The notes under the pieces are model-generated. The model made no database searches. It was not told where the DNA came from and saw only the letters and a program-made list of their open reading frames with translations. From Kordiimonadales bacterium IMCC3096 (GTDB lineage Bacteria > Pseudomonadota > Alphaproteobacteria > Minwuiales > Minwuiaceae): 64,000 nt of DNA. This document shows positions 41,207 through 50,134 of the stretch, one piece after another. How positions within the stretch are numbered: the first letter of the stretch is position 1; each line of letters opens with the position of its first letter. The position numbers were made by a program, and so were the translations under genes. Location: positions 1,582,001 to 1,646,000 of the forward strand of contig CP018227.1 in NCBI GenBank assembly GCA_016865035.1. The letters are read 5' to 3'.

Positions 41207-43120
41207 ATGAAACACCATCACGCCATCACCCCCGCCCCCTTCGGAACCGTTCTGGGGCATGGTCCCGGCGGAACCGAGGTCTATTCCTCCGACTATGATT
41301 CGGTGGACCGGGAGGCGATGCCGACGCGGCAGGCGTTCCACAGCACCGTCGACGGTGTCTACATGGGTTTCAAGTGGCAGTGCGTGGAGCTGGCGCGGCG
41401 CTGGATTTACCAGAACCGGGGCTATGTCTTCGAGGACATCGCCATGGCCTATGACATCTTCCGTCTGCGCCAGGTGAAGGTGATCGCCGACGGCAGCACC
41501 CTGCCGCTGCATTCCTTCCGCAACGGTTCCACCCGCCCGCCGGAGCCCGGCTGCCTGCTGATCTGGAACGAGGGCGGTGAGTTCGAGGTCACGGGCCATG
41601 TCGCGGTGGTGACGGAGGTTCTGGCCGACCGCGTGCGCTGCATCGAACAGAACGTGCATGATTCCGTCTGGCCGGCCGGTCAGAACTGGTCACGCGAACT
41701 GCCGCGACGCCTGACCGGTGATGGCGGCTGCTGGCTGGACTGCACCTATCACGACGGCAGCATCCTGGGCTGGGTGATCCAGACCGACGACACGACAGGG
41801 GCCGAGACGGAGCTGGAGGATGATCCGGCGCTCTTTGGCATCAAGCGCCAGACACTGGAGACCGCGCCGGGGGCGGCGGAGGCGGTCGCCTGGCTGGATC
41901 CATCAGACCCGATCGATGCCAACTACATCGACCTGATGGGCGGCCAGGTGCTGTCGAAGGACCCGGCGGACCTGCGTGCCTGGTACTGCATCAGCGAGAC
42001 CGCGATGCGGGAACTGCAGCGCGCCACCAACGAGCTGCACCGCATGTTCCTGCACGCGACCAATCAGGTGCTGTCCGATGACACGCTGCTGGCGCGGTTC
42101 AACCTGCCGCCCGCGCTCTGGTCGCGCATTCGCCAGTCCTGGAACAACCGCCGCAACGAGATGATCACCGGGCGCTTTGATTTCGCCATGCGGCCGGAGG
42201 GGCTGAAGGCGTACGAATACAATGCCGACTCGGCATCCTGTTACATGGAGGCCGGGTCGCTGCTGGGACGCTGGGCGGAGGCCTTTGGCTGCACCGACGG
42301 GCGTGACCCCGGCGGGCGGCTGTACGATCTGCTGGTGGATGCCTGGCGGGAAACGGCCATTGACGGCGTGCTGCACATCATGCGCGACGACGATATCGAG
42401 GAAACCTACCACGCCCTGTTCATGAAGCGCGCGATGGAGCAGGCCGGTCTGACCTGCCGCATCGTGACGGGTGTCGAGGGGCTGCGCTGGGGCGACGGCG
42501 GCGAGGTGCTGGACGCAGACGGCGTACCGATCCGCTGGGTCTGGAAGACCTAGGCGTGGGAGACCGCGCTGGACGAGATCCGCGAGGATCTGGCGGAGGA
42601 CGAGGAGAACCTGCGCCTGCACCGCACCATCGACCGTGCCACCCAGCCGCCGCGCATCGTCGATGTGCTGCTGCGGGAGGGCGTGATGGTCTTCGAACCG
42701 CTCTGGACCCTGGTCACCAGCAACAAGGCGATCCTGCCCGTGGTGCGGGAGATGTTCCCGAGCAGTCGCTTCCTGCTCGACACCGGCTACGAACTGACCG
42801 ACGCGTTGCGCGCGGCGGGCTATGCCGCCAAGCCCATCGTCGGGCGCTGCGGGGCCAATATCGCGCTCTACAGCCAGGACGCGGATCTGGTGGCGGCGAC
42901 GGAAGGCCAGTTCGAGAGCCGGGACACGATCTATCAGGAACTCTGGAAACTGCCCCGCGTCGCCGGTCGCAACGCGCAGCTCCAGGCCTTCTCCGTCGCC
43001 GGTTCCTTCGCCGGCGTCGGCATCCGCGTGGACCCCGCCCTGATCATCACCACCGACAGCGACCTGCTGCCGCTGCGCGTGCTGCCGGATGCGGAGTTTC
43101 TGGCGCGGGTGTCGGACTGA
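41207..43120 (+). pseudogene. gss: Glutathionylspermidine synthetase/amidase interrupted by in-frame TAG
   Basis: A 638-codon reading frame for a bifunctional Gss, broken only at codon 449 (TAG, 42551-42553). The N-terminal CHAP amidase is intact, with Cys59 in FKWQCVELARRW and His131 in GHVAVVTEV, matching E. coli Gss positions. The ATP-grasp synthetase begins near residue 205 and includes MRPEGLKAYEYNADSASCYMEAG. The TAG falls in VWKT-stop-AWET, where family members read VWKTWAWET, so a single TGG to TAG change is implied. The frame after it is open and conserved to 43120 (QELWKLP, GVGIRVD). The product would be an amidase plus part of the synthetase, unless the codon is read through or is a sequencing error. 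Confidence 0.85.
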
Positions 43121-43123
43121 GGT

Positions 43124-43936
43124 CTACCGACCCGTGAAGGTGGCCGGGCGGCGTTCGATCATGGAGGCGAGGCCTTCCCGCGCGTCTGCGGTGCCGGAGA
43201 GTTCGGCGACGTTGCGGGCTTCCTCCGTGAAGCAGGCCTCCACCGGCAGGGCCTTGCCCTGACGCAGCAGCCGTTTCACCGCGGCCTGTGCCAGCGGCGG
43301 GCCGCTCGCCAGTTCACGCGCCAGATCCATGGCGGCGTCCAGCAGATCCGCGTCCGGTACCACGCGGTTGACGATGCCCAGATCCTTCGCCTCCTCAGCC
43401 GTCATGGTCGGGTTGGTCAGCAGGATCTCCATCGCCTTGCGGTGACCGACCAGCGCGGGCAGCGTCGTGGTGGTACCGGCGTCCGGTGACATGCCGACCT
43501 TGGTCGCGCCCGCGAGGAACTTCGCGCTCTCCGCCGCCACCACCAGGTCCACCGCGCAGGCCATGCCGAAACCACCGCCGCCGGTGGCATAGCCCTGGAT
43601 GGCGGCGATCACCGGCGCATCCAGCCGCATCAGCGCCTGTGCCGCATCCTGCAGCAGTGCCGTGGCGGTGCGGATATGGGCGGGCAGTTTCTCGCCCTTC
43701 GACGCGAATTCCTTGATGTCGCCCCCGGCGCAGAAGTTCTTCCCCGCCCCGGTCAGCAGCACGGCGCGCACATCCTCCGAGCCATGGCAGACCATGATCG
43801 CCTGATAGAGGTCGCGCAGCAGGCCGTTGTTCATGCCGTTGGCGTCATTGGGACGGTTCAGGCGGATATGGGCGATGCCGTCGGTGTGGCTCAGAAGCAC
43901 ATTGCCGTCGCCTACGGGTTCGGTTAGCAGGTTCAT
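43124..43936 (-). CDS. Enoyl-CoA hydratase/isomerase family protein
   Basis: A 270-residue crotonase-superfamily enzyme. Oxyanion-hole segments are KNFCAGGDIKEF and GYATGGGGFGMACAVDLVVA; ATKVGMSPDAGTTTTLPALVG has Asp at the site where PaaG/isomerase-type members keep an acid. Hence a delta-isomerase or ring-related hydratase is likelier than a classical hydratase. It lies upstream of the dioxygenase genes on the same strand, separated by nested palindromes. Its stop is three bases from that of gss. Confidence 0.87.
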   Translation of the reverse strand: MNLLTEPVGDGNVLLSHTDGIAHIRLNRPNDANGMNNGLLRDLYQAIMVCHGSEDVRAVLLTGAGKNFCAGGDIKEFASKGEKLPAHIRTATALLQDAAQALMRLDAPVIAAIQGYATGGGGFGMACAVDLVVAAESAKFLAGATKVGMSPDAGTTTTLPALVGHRKAMEILLTNPTMTAEEAKDLGIVNRVVPDADLLDAAMDLARELASGPPLAQAAVKRLLRQGKALPVEACFTEEARNVAELSGTADAREGLASMIERRPATFTGR

Positions 43937-43963
43937 GATGGATCTCCGGAGGTTGTTTTCAGG

Positions 43964-44111
43964 CCCCGGCCTGCCCTCTCGGGAGTCTGTTTGCGGCCTG
44001 TTCCATCCCTCTCCCCCACCCGGCCACCCACGGGAGTATCCTTATTGGGTGGCCGGGTGGGGGAGAGGAATGGAACAGTCCAACGACAAACCGGGAAAGG
44101 GCGGGCCGGGG
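43964..44111. repeat. Long palindromic repeat, copy E, nested in older copy
   Basis: The inner palindrome (43998-44078) has 33-bp arms with one mismatch (43998-44030 and 44046-44078) and a 15-base TATCC spacer. Outside it, CCCCGGCCTGCCCTCTC at 43964-43980 and GGGCGGGCCGGGG at 44099-44111 match the two outer ends of copy A. So a copy of the CTGTTCCAT subtype seems to have entered one of the CCCCGGCC subtype, or the ends recombined. It lies between the dioxygenase beta-subunit gene and the crotonase gene. Confidence 0.85.
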
Positions 44112-44117
44112 ACCACA

Positions 44118-44609
44118 TCAGATGAGAAACGACAGCGTGAAGAGCGGCTTGTCGTTATTGACCAGCGCCACCTTCTTGCGGGCCATGCGAAAGCCGTCAG
44201 GCGTGTCGCGCAGCAGATATTCAGTGCGTGCGGCCCAGAGGGTTTCGCCCCGCAGGCTGGATTCATAGACCATGACATTGCAGCCGACGCTGACCTCGTC
44301 ACCCGACCGGTCCAGCACCTCGACATTGGTGATCAGGTGCCGGATCGCGGACTTCGGGTCCTGGGTATAGCGCTTGCCGCTGAGAAGCTGCCGCACCCGC
44401 ACCCCGATGCGGGAACGGTTGTCGTAGATGATCGACATCTGCTGTTCGGGGTCGATGGCGTCGCCATTGGCGGGCAGCCAGTAGATCGCGTCGTCGGTCC
44501 AGAGCGCCTCCCACGCCGCATATTCGTGCTCGTCCTGCAGGCGGGCCTCCGCGTAGATGAACTGTTCGACCCGGCGCGTGATGTCCTGTTCCACGGTGAT
44601 CATCCCCAT
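44118..44609 (-). CDS. Aromatic-ring-hydroxylating dioxygenase, beta subunit
   Basis: A 163-residue small subunit of a Rieske non-haem iron oxygenase, with the NTF2-like cone fold: VEQFIYAEARLQDEHEYAAWEALWTDDAIYWLP at the start (shown in part: EARLQDEHEYAAW) and RIGVRVRQLLSG in the middle. It lacks cofactors and supports alpha-subunit assembly. Its ATG (44609) shares one base with the alpha stop, so the two are translationally coupled. Ferredoxin and reductase partners are not adjacent. Confidence 0.92.
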   Translation of the reverse strand: MGMITVEQDITRRVEQFIYAEARLQDEHEYAAWEALWTDDAIYWLPANGDAIDPEQQMSIIYDNRSRIGVRVRQLLSGKRYTQDPKSAIRHLITNVEVLDRSGDEVSVGCNVMVYESSLRGETLWAARTEYLLRDTPDGFRMARKKVALVNNDKPLFTLSFLI

Positions 44610-45874
44610 CACTCGGCCTCCATCATCTGGCGGTAGTGACGCCATATCCCGCGCGAGGGCACCTCGTCGGTGGCATGGCCGACGCGGAAACCGTCCTCGT
44701 CCGTGCGCTCCCGATGCTCCCCGCGCGCCAGATACAGCCACTCCGGATCGCGGGAGAGCACGCCACGGTGCGTGCGCTCGTACATCTCCGAATCATCCGC
44801 CAGCAGGAATCCGGCGGGGCCGACGGAGCCCATGGTCTGCTGGCGCAGGCGACGGTTGATGTCAGGCGCGCCCTTGAACTGCAGCGCCGTGACATGCTGC
44901 ACGGTGTCGTCCACCGCGCGGGGCTGCAGCACGAAGATCTGGATCTCCGCGATGAACAGGTTGGGGAAGATCATCACGTGCGGAGTGCCGTCGATCATCA
45001 CCTCCCGCGCCTTCTCCGGCCCATGCGCCTGTTCCATGGCCGCGACATAGTCCGGCAGCCGTTCCGGCGTGGTGCCGAACCAGTTCAGAGGCTGGTCGCG
45101 GAGGCGGAACTCCGGGCGCAGGTCCAGTTCGGTGTGCCCATTGCCGAAGTCACGGGTAACGGCAGTGGACTTCGAGCCATAGAGGCCGCCGATGCCGCTG
45201 TCCGTCACCTTGAAGACGGAGGCATGGACGAAGGCGGGGTGATAGCCATCGGTCTCGTTCTCCAGCACGAACTTCCAGTTTGCCTTCACACGGTGCTGCA
45301 GGAATCCGGCAGTGATCTCCACCTCACCGGTGGGCGATGAATCGCAGAGCCGGTCCAGCGTCTCCGCCGCGCCGCCCAGATGTTCCTCCAGCGTCGGGCC
45401 TTCGGTGGCGAAGGAGCCGAAGACAAAGCCGCGATAGCTGGCGACACGCGCGACCTTGCCCAGCGACAGGGCCGCCATGTCCTGCCCCTTGTAGCCATCG
45501 GCAAAGGCCGTCGCCTCCAGCCTGCCGTCATTGGCGAAGGTCCAGTTGTGGAACGGACAGGTGAACTTGCGCGCGTTGCCCCGTGGCTCCGTGCAGACCT
45601 CGTTGCCGCGATGCGGGCAGCGGTTCTGCAACAGGTTGATCTGCCCGTCCGCGCCACGGGTCATGATGATCGGCTGCGGCCCGATGGACTTGGTGACGAA
45701 ATCGAACGGTTCCGGCACCTCGCTCTCATGCCCGACATAGACCCAGGTGCGATACCAGATGCGGTCCAGTTCCATGCGGAAGATGTCCGCATCGGTATAG
45801 AGCGATCCATGCACCCGATCCTGTTCGATCAGGGTGGCAAAGTCCGGCACGTACGGGCGGGTCATGACATTCAT
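44609..45874 (-). CDS. Aromatic-ring-hydroxylating dioxygenase, alpha subunit
   Basis: A 421-residue catalytic subunit. The Rieske [2Fe-2S] ligands are Cys86-x-His88 and Cys106-x2-His109 (CPHRGNEVC, CPFHNW). The mononuclear iron site is Asp209, His212 and His217 in ENETDGYHPAFVH. It would dihydroxylate an aromatic ring or, as some members do, demethylate or monohydroxylate. It diverges from a CoA-ligase gene, with a TetR gene beyond, forming an aromatic-degradation locus. ATG 45874 has GGGAG upstream. Substrate unknown. Confidence 0.95.
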   Translation of the reverse strand: MNVMTRPYVPDFATLIEQDRVHGSLYTDADIFRMELDRIWYRTWVYVGHESEVPEPFDFVTKSIGPQPIIMTRGADGQINLLQNRCPHRGNEVCTEPRGNARKFTCPFHNWTFANDGRLEATAFADGYKGQDMAALSLGKVARVASYRGFVFGSFATEGPTLEEHLGGAAETLDRLCDSSPTGEVEITAGFLQHRVKANWKFVLENETDGYHPAFVHASVFKVTDSGIGGLYGSKSTAVTRDFGNGHTELDLRPEFRLRDQPLNWFGTTPERLPDYVAAMEQAHGPEKAREVMIDGTPHVMIFPNLFIAEIQIFVLQPRAVDDTVQHVTALQFKGAPDINRRLRQQTMGSVGPAGFLLADDSEMYERTHRGVLSRDPEWLYLARGEHRERTDEDGFRVGHATDEVPSRGIWRHYRQMMEAE

Positions 45875-45933
45875 CGGGCGCGCTCCCTGTCGGTTGGCAG
45901 GCGGTGGTTTATTCATTGAACGGCTGTCCGGTT

Positions 45934-45939
45934 TATAAT
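45934..45939 (+). promoter_or_regulatory. -10 element in divergent dioxygenase/CoA-ligase gap
   Basis: A perfect TATAAT at 45934-45939 points toward the CoA-ligase gene; its -35 is weak. The minus strand has TATAAA 17 bases from TTGCAG, serving the dioxygenase genes. The overlap of the two would let one regulator, plausibly the nearby TetR protein, control both sides. Confidence 0.4.
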
Positions 45940-46012
45940 AGAAGGATTGAAACTCTGCAATGCCCAACCTTCGGCGCACGCCGGCAGGGGATACGGAACG
46001 GGGAGACGACGA

Positions 46013-47347
46013 ATGGCCGGAACAGAGGCAGACATGCTGCATCCCGAGATCGAGGCGCTGGACCACGATGACCTGCTTGCCATCCAGAACCGCAAGCTCG
46101 GGGCCCTGGGGCAGCGACTGGCCCAGTCCCCCGAATGGGTGGATCATTTCCGGGAGTCCGGGCTGCATCCGCACGACCTGTCGGACCGGCAGGCGCTGGA
46201 CAGCCTGGGGTTCCTGCAGAAGTCGCAGCTCCGCGACCGCTACCCCTTCCCCATGCTGGGCACCACGACGGAGAAGGTGGAACGGTTCTGCGCCACTTCC
46301 GGCACCACCGGCCTGCCGGTCCTGTTCGGCTATACCCGCGAGGACATGCAGGTGCTGCTGGCCCGGCAGGTGGCGCGACAGCTCCACGCTCACGGCTGCC
46401 GGCCCGGCGACCGGGGCTACAACGGTTTCGGCTTCGGCCTCTGGGTTGGCGGGCTGGCCTATGACCTGGGCATGGCGGAACTGGGCATGACCAACTTCCC
46501 CGTCGGGCCGGGGCGCAGCGACCTGGTGGTGGAATGGATGCGCGACATGGAATGGTCGCTGGCCACGGTCTCGCCGGTCTTCCTCGCCACCCTGATCCGC
46601 ACCAGCCAGGAGAAGGGCATCGATCTGAAGACCGACTGGAAGCTGAAGCGCGCCGTCATCGGCGGCCAATCCGTCTCCCGCGCCTTCCGTGATGAGCTGG
46701 AGGCCGGACTGCCGTCCGACTTCATGACCTTCAACACCTATGGCACGACAGAGGCCGGTGGCCCCATCGTCGCCGCCTCCTGCCCCTGGAGCCATGCCCG
46801 CGACGAGATGCATCTGTTCAACGAGGATACGGTCCTGACCGAGATCCTCGACCCGGAGACCTTCAGGCCGGTCGGGCCGGGTGAGGTCGGCGAGATCGTC
46901 GTCACCACGCTGGACAAGCAGGCGTCACCGGTGGTGCGCTGGCGCACCCGCGATCTAGTGCGCCTGTCGGAGCATCCCTATGACTGCCCCTGCGGGCGCC
47001 GCGGGATGCGCAACATCGGGCGGATCATCGGCCGCTCCGACGACATGCTGAAGGTGCGCGGGGTCATCGTCTACCCGTCCCAGGTGGAGGATGTCATCGC
47101 CACCACCCCGGGGACAGTGAAGGAAGCCTGGCAGATCTATGTCGACACGCCGGGCAGCGCGCCGAAGCAGATCGTCGTGGCCATCGAGAAGGAGCGCAGC
47201 CACAACGGCTCCCCCGATGAACTGGCCGACGCCGTCGGCCGCAGCCTGACCAGCCGCCTCGGCCTGAAGGTGCCGGTGGAATGCCATGAGGAAGGCACCC
47301 TGCCCCGCTACGAGGCCAAGGCACAGCGGGTTCTGGTGCGCGACTGA
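46013..47347 (+). CDS. Phenylacetate-CoA ligase family (PaaK-like) acid-CoA ligase
   Basis: A 444-residue adenylate-forming enzyme of the PaaK/coenzyme-F390-synthetase family. The phosphate loop is ATSGTTGLPVLFGYT (near residues 93-106), then NTYGTTEAGGP, VRWRTRDLVRL and GRIIGRSDDMLKVRGVIVYPSQVE in the C-terminal lid. A Cys pair (CPCGRRG) matches the metal-binding loop of PaaK relatives. It should activate an aromatic acid to its CoA ester before or after ring attack by the neighbouring dioxygenase. GGGGAG is seven bases before ATG 46013. Confidence 0.9.
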   Translation: MAGTEADMLHPEIEALDHDDLLAIQNRKLGALGQRLAQSPEWVDHFRESGLHPHDLSDRQALDSLGFLQKSQLRDRYPFPMLGTTTEKVERFCATSGTTGLPVLFGYTREDMQVLLARQVARQLHAHGCRPGDRGYNGFGFGLWVGGLAYDLGMAELGMTNFPVGPGRSDLVVEWMRDMEWSLATVSPVFLATLIRTSQEKGIDLKTDWKLKRAVIGGQSVSRAFRDELEAGLPSDFMTFNTYGTTEAGGPIVAASCPWSHARDEMHLFNEDTVLTEILDPETFRPVGPGEVGEIVVTTLDKQASPVVRWRTRDLVRLSEHPYDCPCGRRGMRNIGRIIGRSDDMLKVRGVIVYPSQVEDVIATTPGTVKEAWQIYVDTPGSAPKQIVVAIEKERSHNGSPDELADAVGRSLTSRLGLKVPVECHEEGTLPRYEAKAQRVLVRD

Positions 47348-47390
47348 GGGGTGGTACGCTCCCCCTGCCGAATCAGGATGGAAACAGACG

Positions 47391-47984
47391 ATGGCGCGGA
47401 AGCAGGCCGAGAACTACGAGGAGATCCGCCGCCGCATCATGGCCTGCGCCGCGACCGAGTTCGCGCGTCAGGGCTATGCCGCGACCAGCATCGCGGATCT
47501 GGCAAAGGCAAATGGCGTCTCGCGCGGCCTGCTGTACCACTATTTCGCCTCCAAGGAGGCATTGCTGCAGGAGATGCTGAGCAGCCATCTCGACATGATG
47601 CTGGACGCCGCCAGCACTGCTGCGACGGACGGCGTGACGGCACAGGACCGCTTCCGTTCCACCATCCGCACCATCGTCGGCATCAACGCCGGGTCCCGCG
47701 ACCTGCAGGTGGTGCTGCTGCACGACCTGCAGAACCTCGGCACGGCGGAGCGGGCAGAGATCGTCGGCAAGCAGCGGCGCATCATCGCCGTGCTGCGCGA
47801 CCTGATCCGCGACTGTGACCAGAGCGGCCACATCACCAGCCGCACCCTCATGGCCCAGACCATGATGTGCGTCGGCATGATTAATTACACCTACCTCTGG
47901 TACGACCCAGCGGGGCCGGTGGGGCCTGACGAATATGCCACCATGGTCGCCGACACCTATCTGGCAGGGCTGGAGCGGCGCTAG
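47391..47984 (+). CDS. TetR/AcrR-family transcriptional regulator
   Basis: A 197-residue repressor. The N-terminal helix-turn-helix is typical: AATEFARQGYAATSIADLAKANGVSRGLLYHYFASKEALL (residues about 20-58). The ligand domain contains a TetR_C pattern found in regulators of CoA-ester pathways, but the ligand cannot be assigned. It lies 43 bases after the CoA-ligase gene in the same direction and is the natural candidate to control the dioxygenase/ligase region. Confidence 0.92.
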   Translation: MARKQAENYEEIRRRIMACAATEFARQGYAATSIADLAKANGVSRGLLYHYFASKEALLQEMLSSHLDMMLDAASTAATDGVTAQDRFRSTIRTIVGINAGSRDLQVVLLHDLQNLGTAERAEIVGKQRRIIAVLRDLIRDCDQSGHITSRTLMAQTMMCVGMINYTYLWYDPAGPVGPDEYATMVADTYLAGLERR

Positions 47985-47986
47985 GA

Positions 47987-48553
47987 TCAGGACCGCGTGG
48001 GGTGTAAGGGAGGGGGGCTGACACGGCGAATCGCCTTGATCGCATCGATGAACCCGGGCGTATCGAGGACATGGACCGCCGCGAGACCCGCGTCCCGCAG
48101 CGCGGGCAGGCCATCGCGCAATGACTTCGACTGTGCGGCAATCACCTCCCGCCCCACATGGCGACCGCCCCCGGCGGCCCTGTGGCGGTTGCGGGCGATG
48201 CAGGTCGCCGGGTCCAGCAGCAGGACCAGCGCCACCACCGGCGCATGAAATCGCCTGGCGAGGTCGAGCAGCGGCCGCCGGCCCCTCACCTTCAGGTTGG
48301 TGGCATCGATGACAGTCAGACGGCGGGCGGCGAGGCGCTTCTCCGTGATCAGATGCAGCAGTTCGAAGGCCGCCGCGCTGGCCGACTGGTCGGCTTCATC
48401 ATCCGAGACCAGCCCCCGGCAGGCATCGGACGACACCACCTCTGTCGGCCGGAAATGCCGGGCGGCGAAGGTCGACTTGCCCGCCCCCGAGGCCCCGACC
48501 AGCAGGACGAGGCAGAAGTCGGGGATGGTCAGGACCGCCTCCGCCGCAGGCAT
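47987..48553 (-). CDS. P-loop kinase resembling the PNK domain of Pnkp
   Basis: A 188-residue ATPase. Walker A is GASGAGKST at 20-28. The pattern FRPTEVVSSDACRGLVSDDEADQSA and RLTVIDATNLK closely follows the kinase domain of bacterial polynucleotide kinase-phosphatase (Pnkp). Here the phosphatase and ligase parts are absent, so it is a stand-alone 5'-OH polynucleotide kinase-like or nucleoside kinase-like protein. It converges on the TetR gene and lies four bases after the CoA-ligase gene at 48558, an unexpected partner. Confidence 0.75.
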   Translation of the reverse strand: MPAAEAVLTIPDFCLVLLVGASGAGKSTFAARHFRPTEVVSSDACRGLVSDDEADQSASAAAFELLHLITEKRLAARRLTVIDATNLKVRGRRPLLDLARRFHAPVVALVLLLDPATCIARNRHRAAGGGRHVGREVIAAQSKSLRDGLPALRDAGLAAVHVLDTPGFIDAIKAIRRVSPPPLHPTRS

Positions 48554-48557
48554 CGCC

Positions 48558-50075
48558 TCAGGCGAGGCCGAGTTTCTCGGCCAGACCGATGCGCTGCAGC
48601 TTGCCGGTGGCGCCCTTCGGAATCTCGTCGAGGATCAGCAGCTTGCGCGGCACCTTGAAGTCGGCCAGCCGGGTGGCGACGAAGTCGCGGATCTCGCGAT
48701 CCGTGGCGCTCGCCCCCTCACGCAGCACCACGGCGGCGGCGACTTCCTCCCCCAGCTTCGGATGCGGCATGGCGAAGGTGACGACCTGGGCCACGGCTTC
48801 ATGGTCCATCAGCACCTCGTCCACCTCACGCGGGGAGATCTTCTCGCCGCCCCGGTTGATGATCTCCTTCAGGCGCCCGGTGATGCTGAGATAGCCTTCC
48901 GCGTCCAGCACGCCCTGGTCCCCGGTGCGGAACCAGCCATTGGTGAAGTTCTCGGCATTGGCCTTGGGATTGGCCTCGTATCCGGCGGTGACATTGGGGC
49001 CACGGATGACGACTTCCCCCGTCGCGCCCTGATCCATCAGATTGCCGTCCGGGTCCATGATCGCGACCTCCGGCCCGGCGGCGATGCCGACGGAACCCGG
49101 CTTGCGCGCGGCGGGCGGCAGGGGGTTGGAGGCCATCTGGTGCGCCGCCTCGGTCATGCCATAGCTCTCGATCACCGGGCAGCCGAAGGTCTCCTCCAGT
49201 TCCGCCATCACCTGCGGCGGCAGGGAGGAGGAGGAGGAGCGGATCAGCCGCAGCGGCTGGGCAGCGATCAGCTCGGCATTGCGCCCGGCCCGGCTCAGGA
49301 TCGCCTGATGCATGGTCGGCACCGCCGTGTACCAGTTGGGTTTCGCCACCTCCATCCACGTGAAGAAGCGCAGGGCGTTGAAGCCCGGGCTGCACCAGAC
49401 ACTGGCACCCGCCGCCACGGAACTCAACACCGCCGCGATCAGGCCGTGGATGTGAAACAGCGGCATGATGTTGAGACAGCGATCCGCCGCCGTCAGATCA
49501 AGGGCGGCACGGATGTGCCGGGCGCTGGCCGCGACATTGGCCTGCGACAGCGGCACGATCTTCGGCCGCGAGGTGGTGCCGGAAGTATGCAGCACCAGAG
49601 CCACATCATCCGCCCCCGCCATGCCGCCCGCCTGCGGCGCCGAGGCTGCCGCGGGTCCGGCAAGGTCGAACAGGCCGGCGGCATCGTCAGTGCGCGGCGT
49701 CAGGCGCAGGATCGCGATGCCCCGCTTCTCCGCCGCCGGGACGGCATCACCCTCATAGTCGTCGGCCACGATCAGGGCCCTGGCGTTCAGGTCATCCAGG
49801 TAGAAGTCGAACTCATCGGCGCGGTAGGCCGGATTGAGCGGGGCCGTGGTAGCGCCACAGGCCACCGTCAGGAAAGCGGTCGCCATCTCCGGTCCGTTCG
49901 GCAGCACGATGGCGACCCGGTCGTTGCGCCCGACGCCGAAACCGTTCAGGTCGGCCACCACCTTCACCGCAAAGTCCCGCAGCCCGCCGTGGGTCAGATC
50001 GGCGCGACCTTCCGCGCCAATGGCCGGCGCATCGTCCGCGCCCGTGTCCAGCAGTTCCCGCAAGCTAGTGGCCAT
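48558..50075 (-). CDS. AMP-dependent acyl-CoA ligase, AAE3/oxalyl-CoA synthetase-like
   Basis: A 505-residue adenylate-forming ligase. HTSGTTSRPKIVPLSQ is the phosphate loop; FHIHGLIAAVL, IRSSSSSLPP, ESYGMTEAAHQMASNPLPP, GWFRTGDQG and GRLKEIINRGGEKISPREVD follow. HxSGTTSRPK, a Ser-rich patch and MTEA-HQM-SNPLPP are features of the AAE3/Pcs60 group that activates oxalate to oxalyl-CoA. No oxalyl-CoA decarboxylase or formyl-CoA transferase gene is near, so substrate remains open between oxalate and medium-chain acids. Confidence 0.82.
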   Translation of the reverse strand: MATSLRELLDTGADDAPAIGAEGRADLTHGGLRDFAVKVVADLNGFGVGRNDRVAIVLPNGPEMATAFLTVACGATTAPLNPAYRADEFDFYLDDLNARALIVADDYEGDAVPAAEKRGIAILRLTPRTDDAAGLFDLAGPAAASAPQAGGMAGADDVALVLHTSGTTSRPKIVPLSQANVAASARHIRAALDLTAADRCLNIMPLFHIHGLIAAVLSSVAAGASVWCSPGFNALRFFTWMEVAKPNWYTAVPTMHQAILSRAGRNAELIAAQPLRLIRSSSSSLPPQVMAELEETFGCPVIESYGMTEAAHQMASNPLPPAARKPGSVGIAAGPEVAIMDPDGNLMDQGATGEVVIRGPNVTAGYEANPKANAENFTNGWFRTGDQGVLDAEGYLSITGRLKEIINRGGEKISPREVDEVLMDHEAVAQVVTFAMPHPKLGEEVAAAVVLREGASATDREIRDFVATRLADFKVPRKLLILDEIPKGATGKLQRIGLAEKLGLA

Positions 50076-50134
50076 GGAAGTTCCCCCGATCCGGTCGTTC
50101 GATGCAATTCTGTCCGGGGGATGCTTTACACCAG

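Noticed and set aside
38711-41659. A 982-codon open frame on the minus strand
   Set aside because: It is antisense to an acyl-CoA dehydrogenase, a crotonase and part of gss, all with clear family motifs. The antisense product is low-complexity and without domains; it is a GC-skew shadow.
45875-46813. N-terminal extension of the dioxygenase alpha frame to 46813
   Set aside because: The extension would overlap the CoA-ligase gene antisense and has no similarity to Rieske proteins; MNVMTRPYVPDF at 45874 is the natural start.
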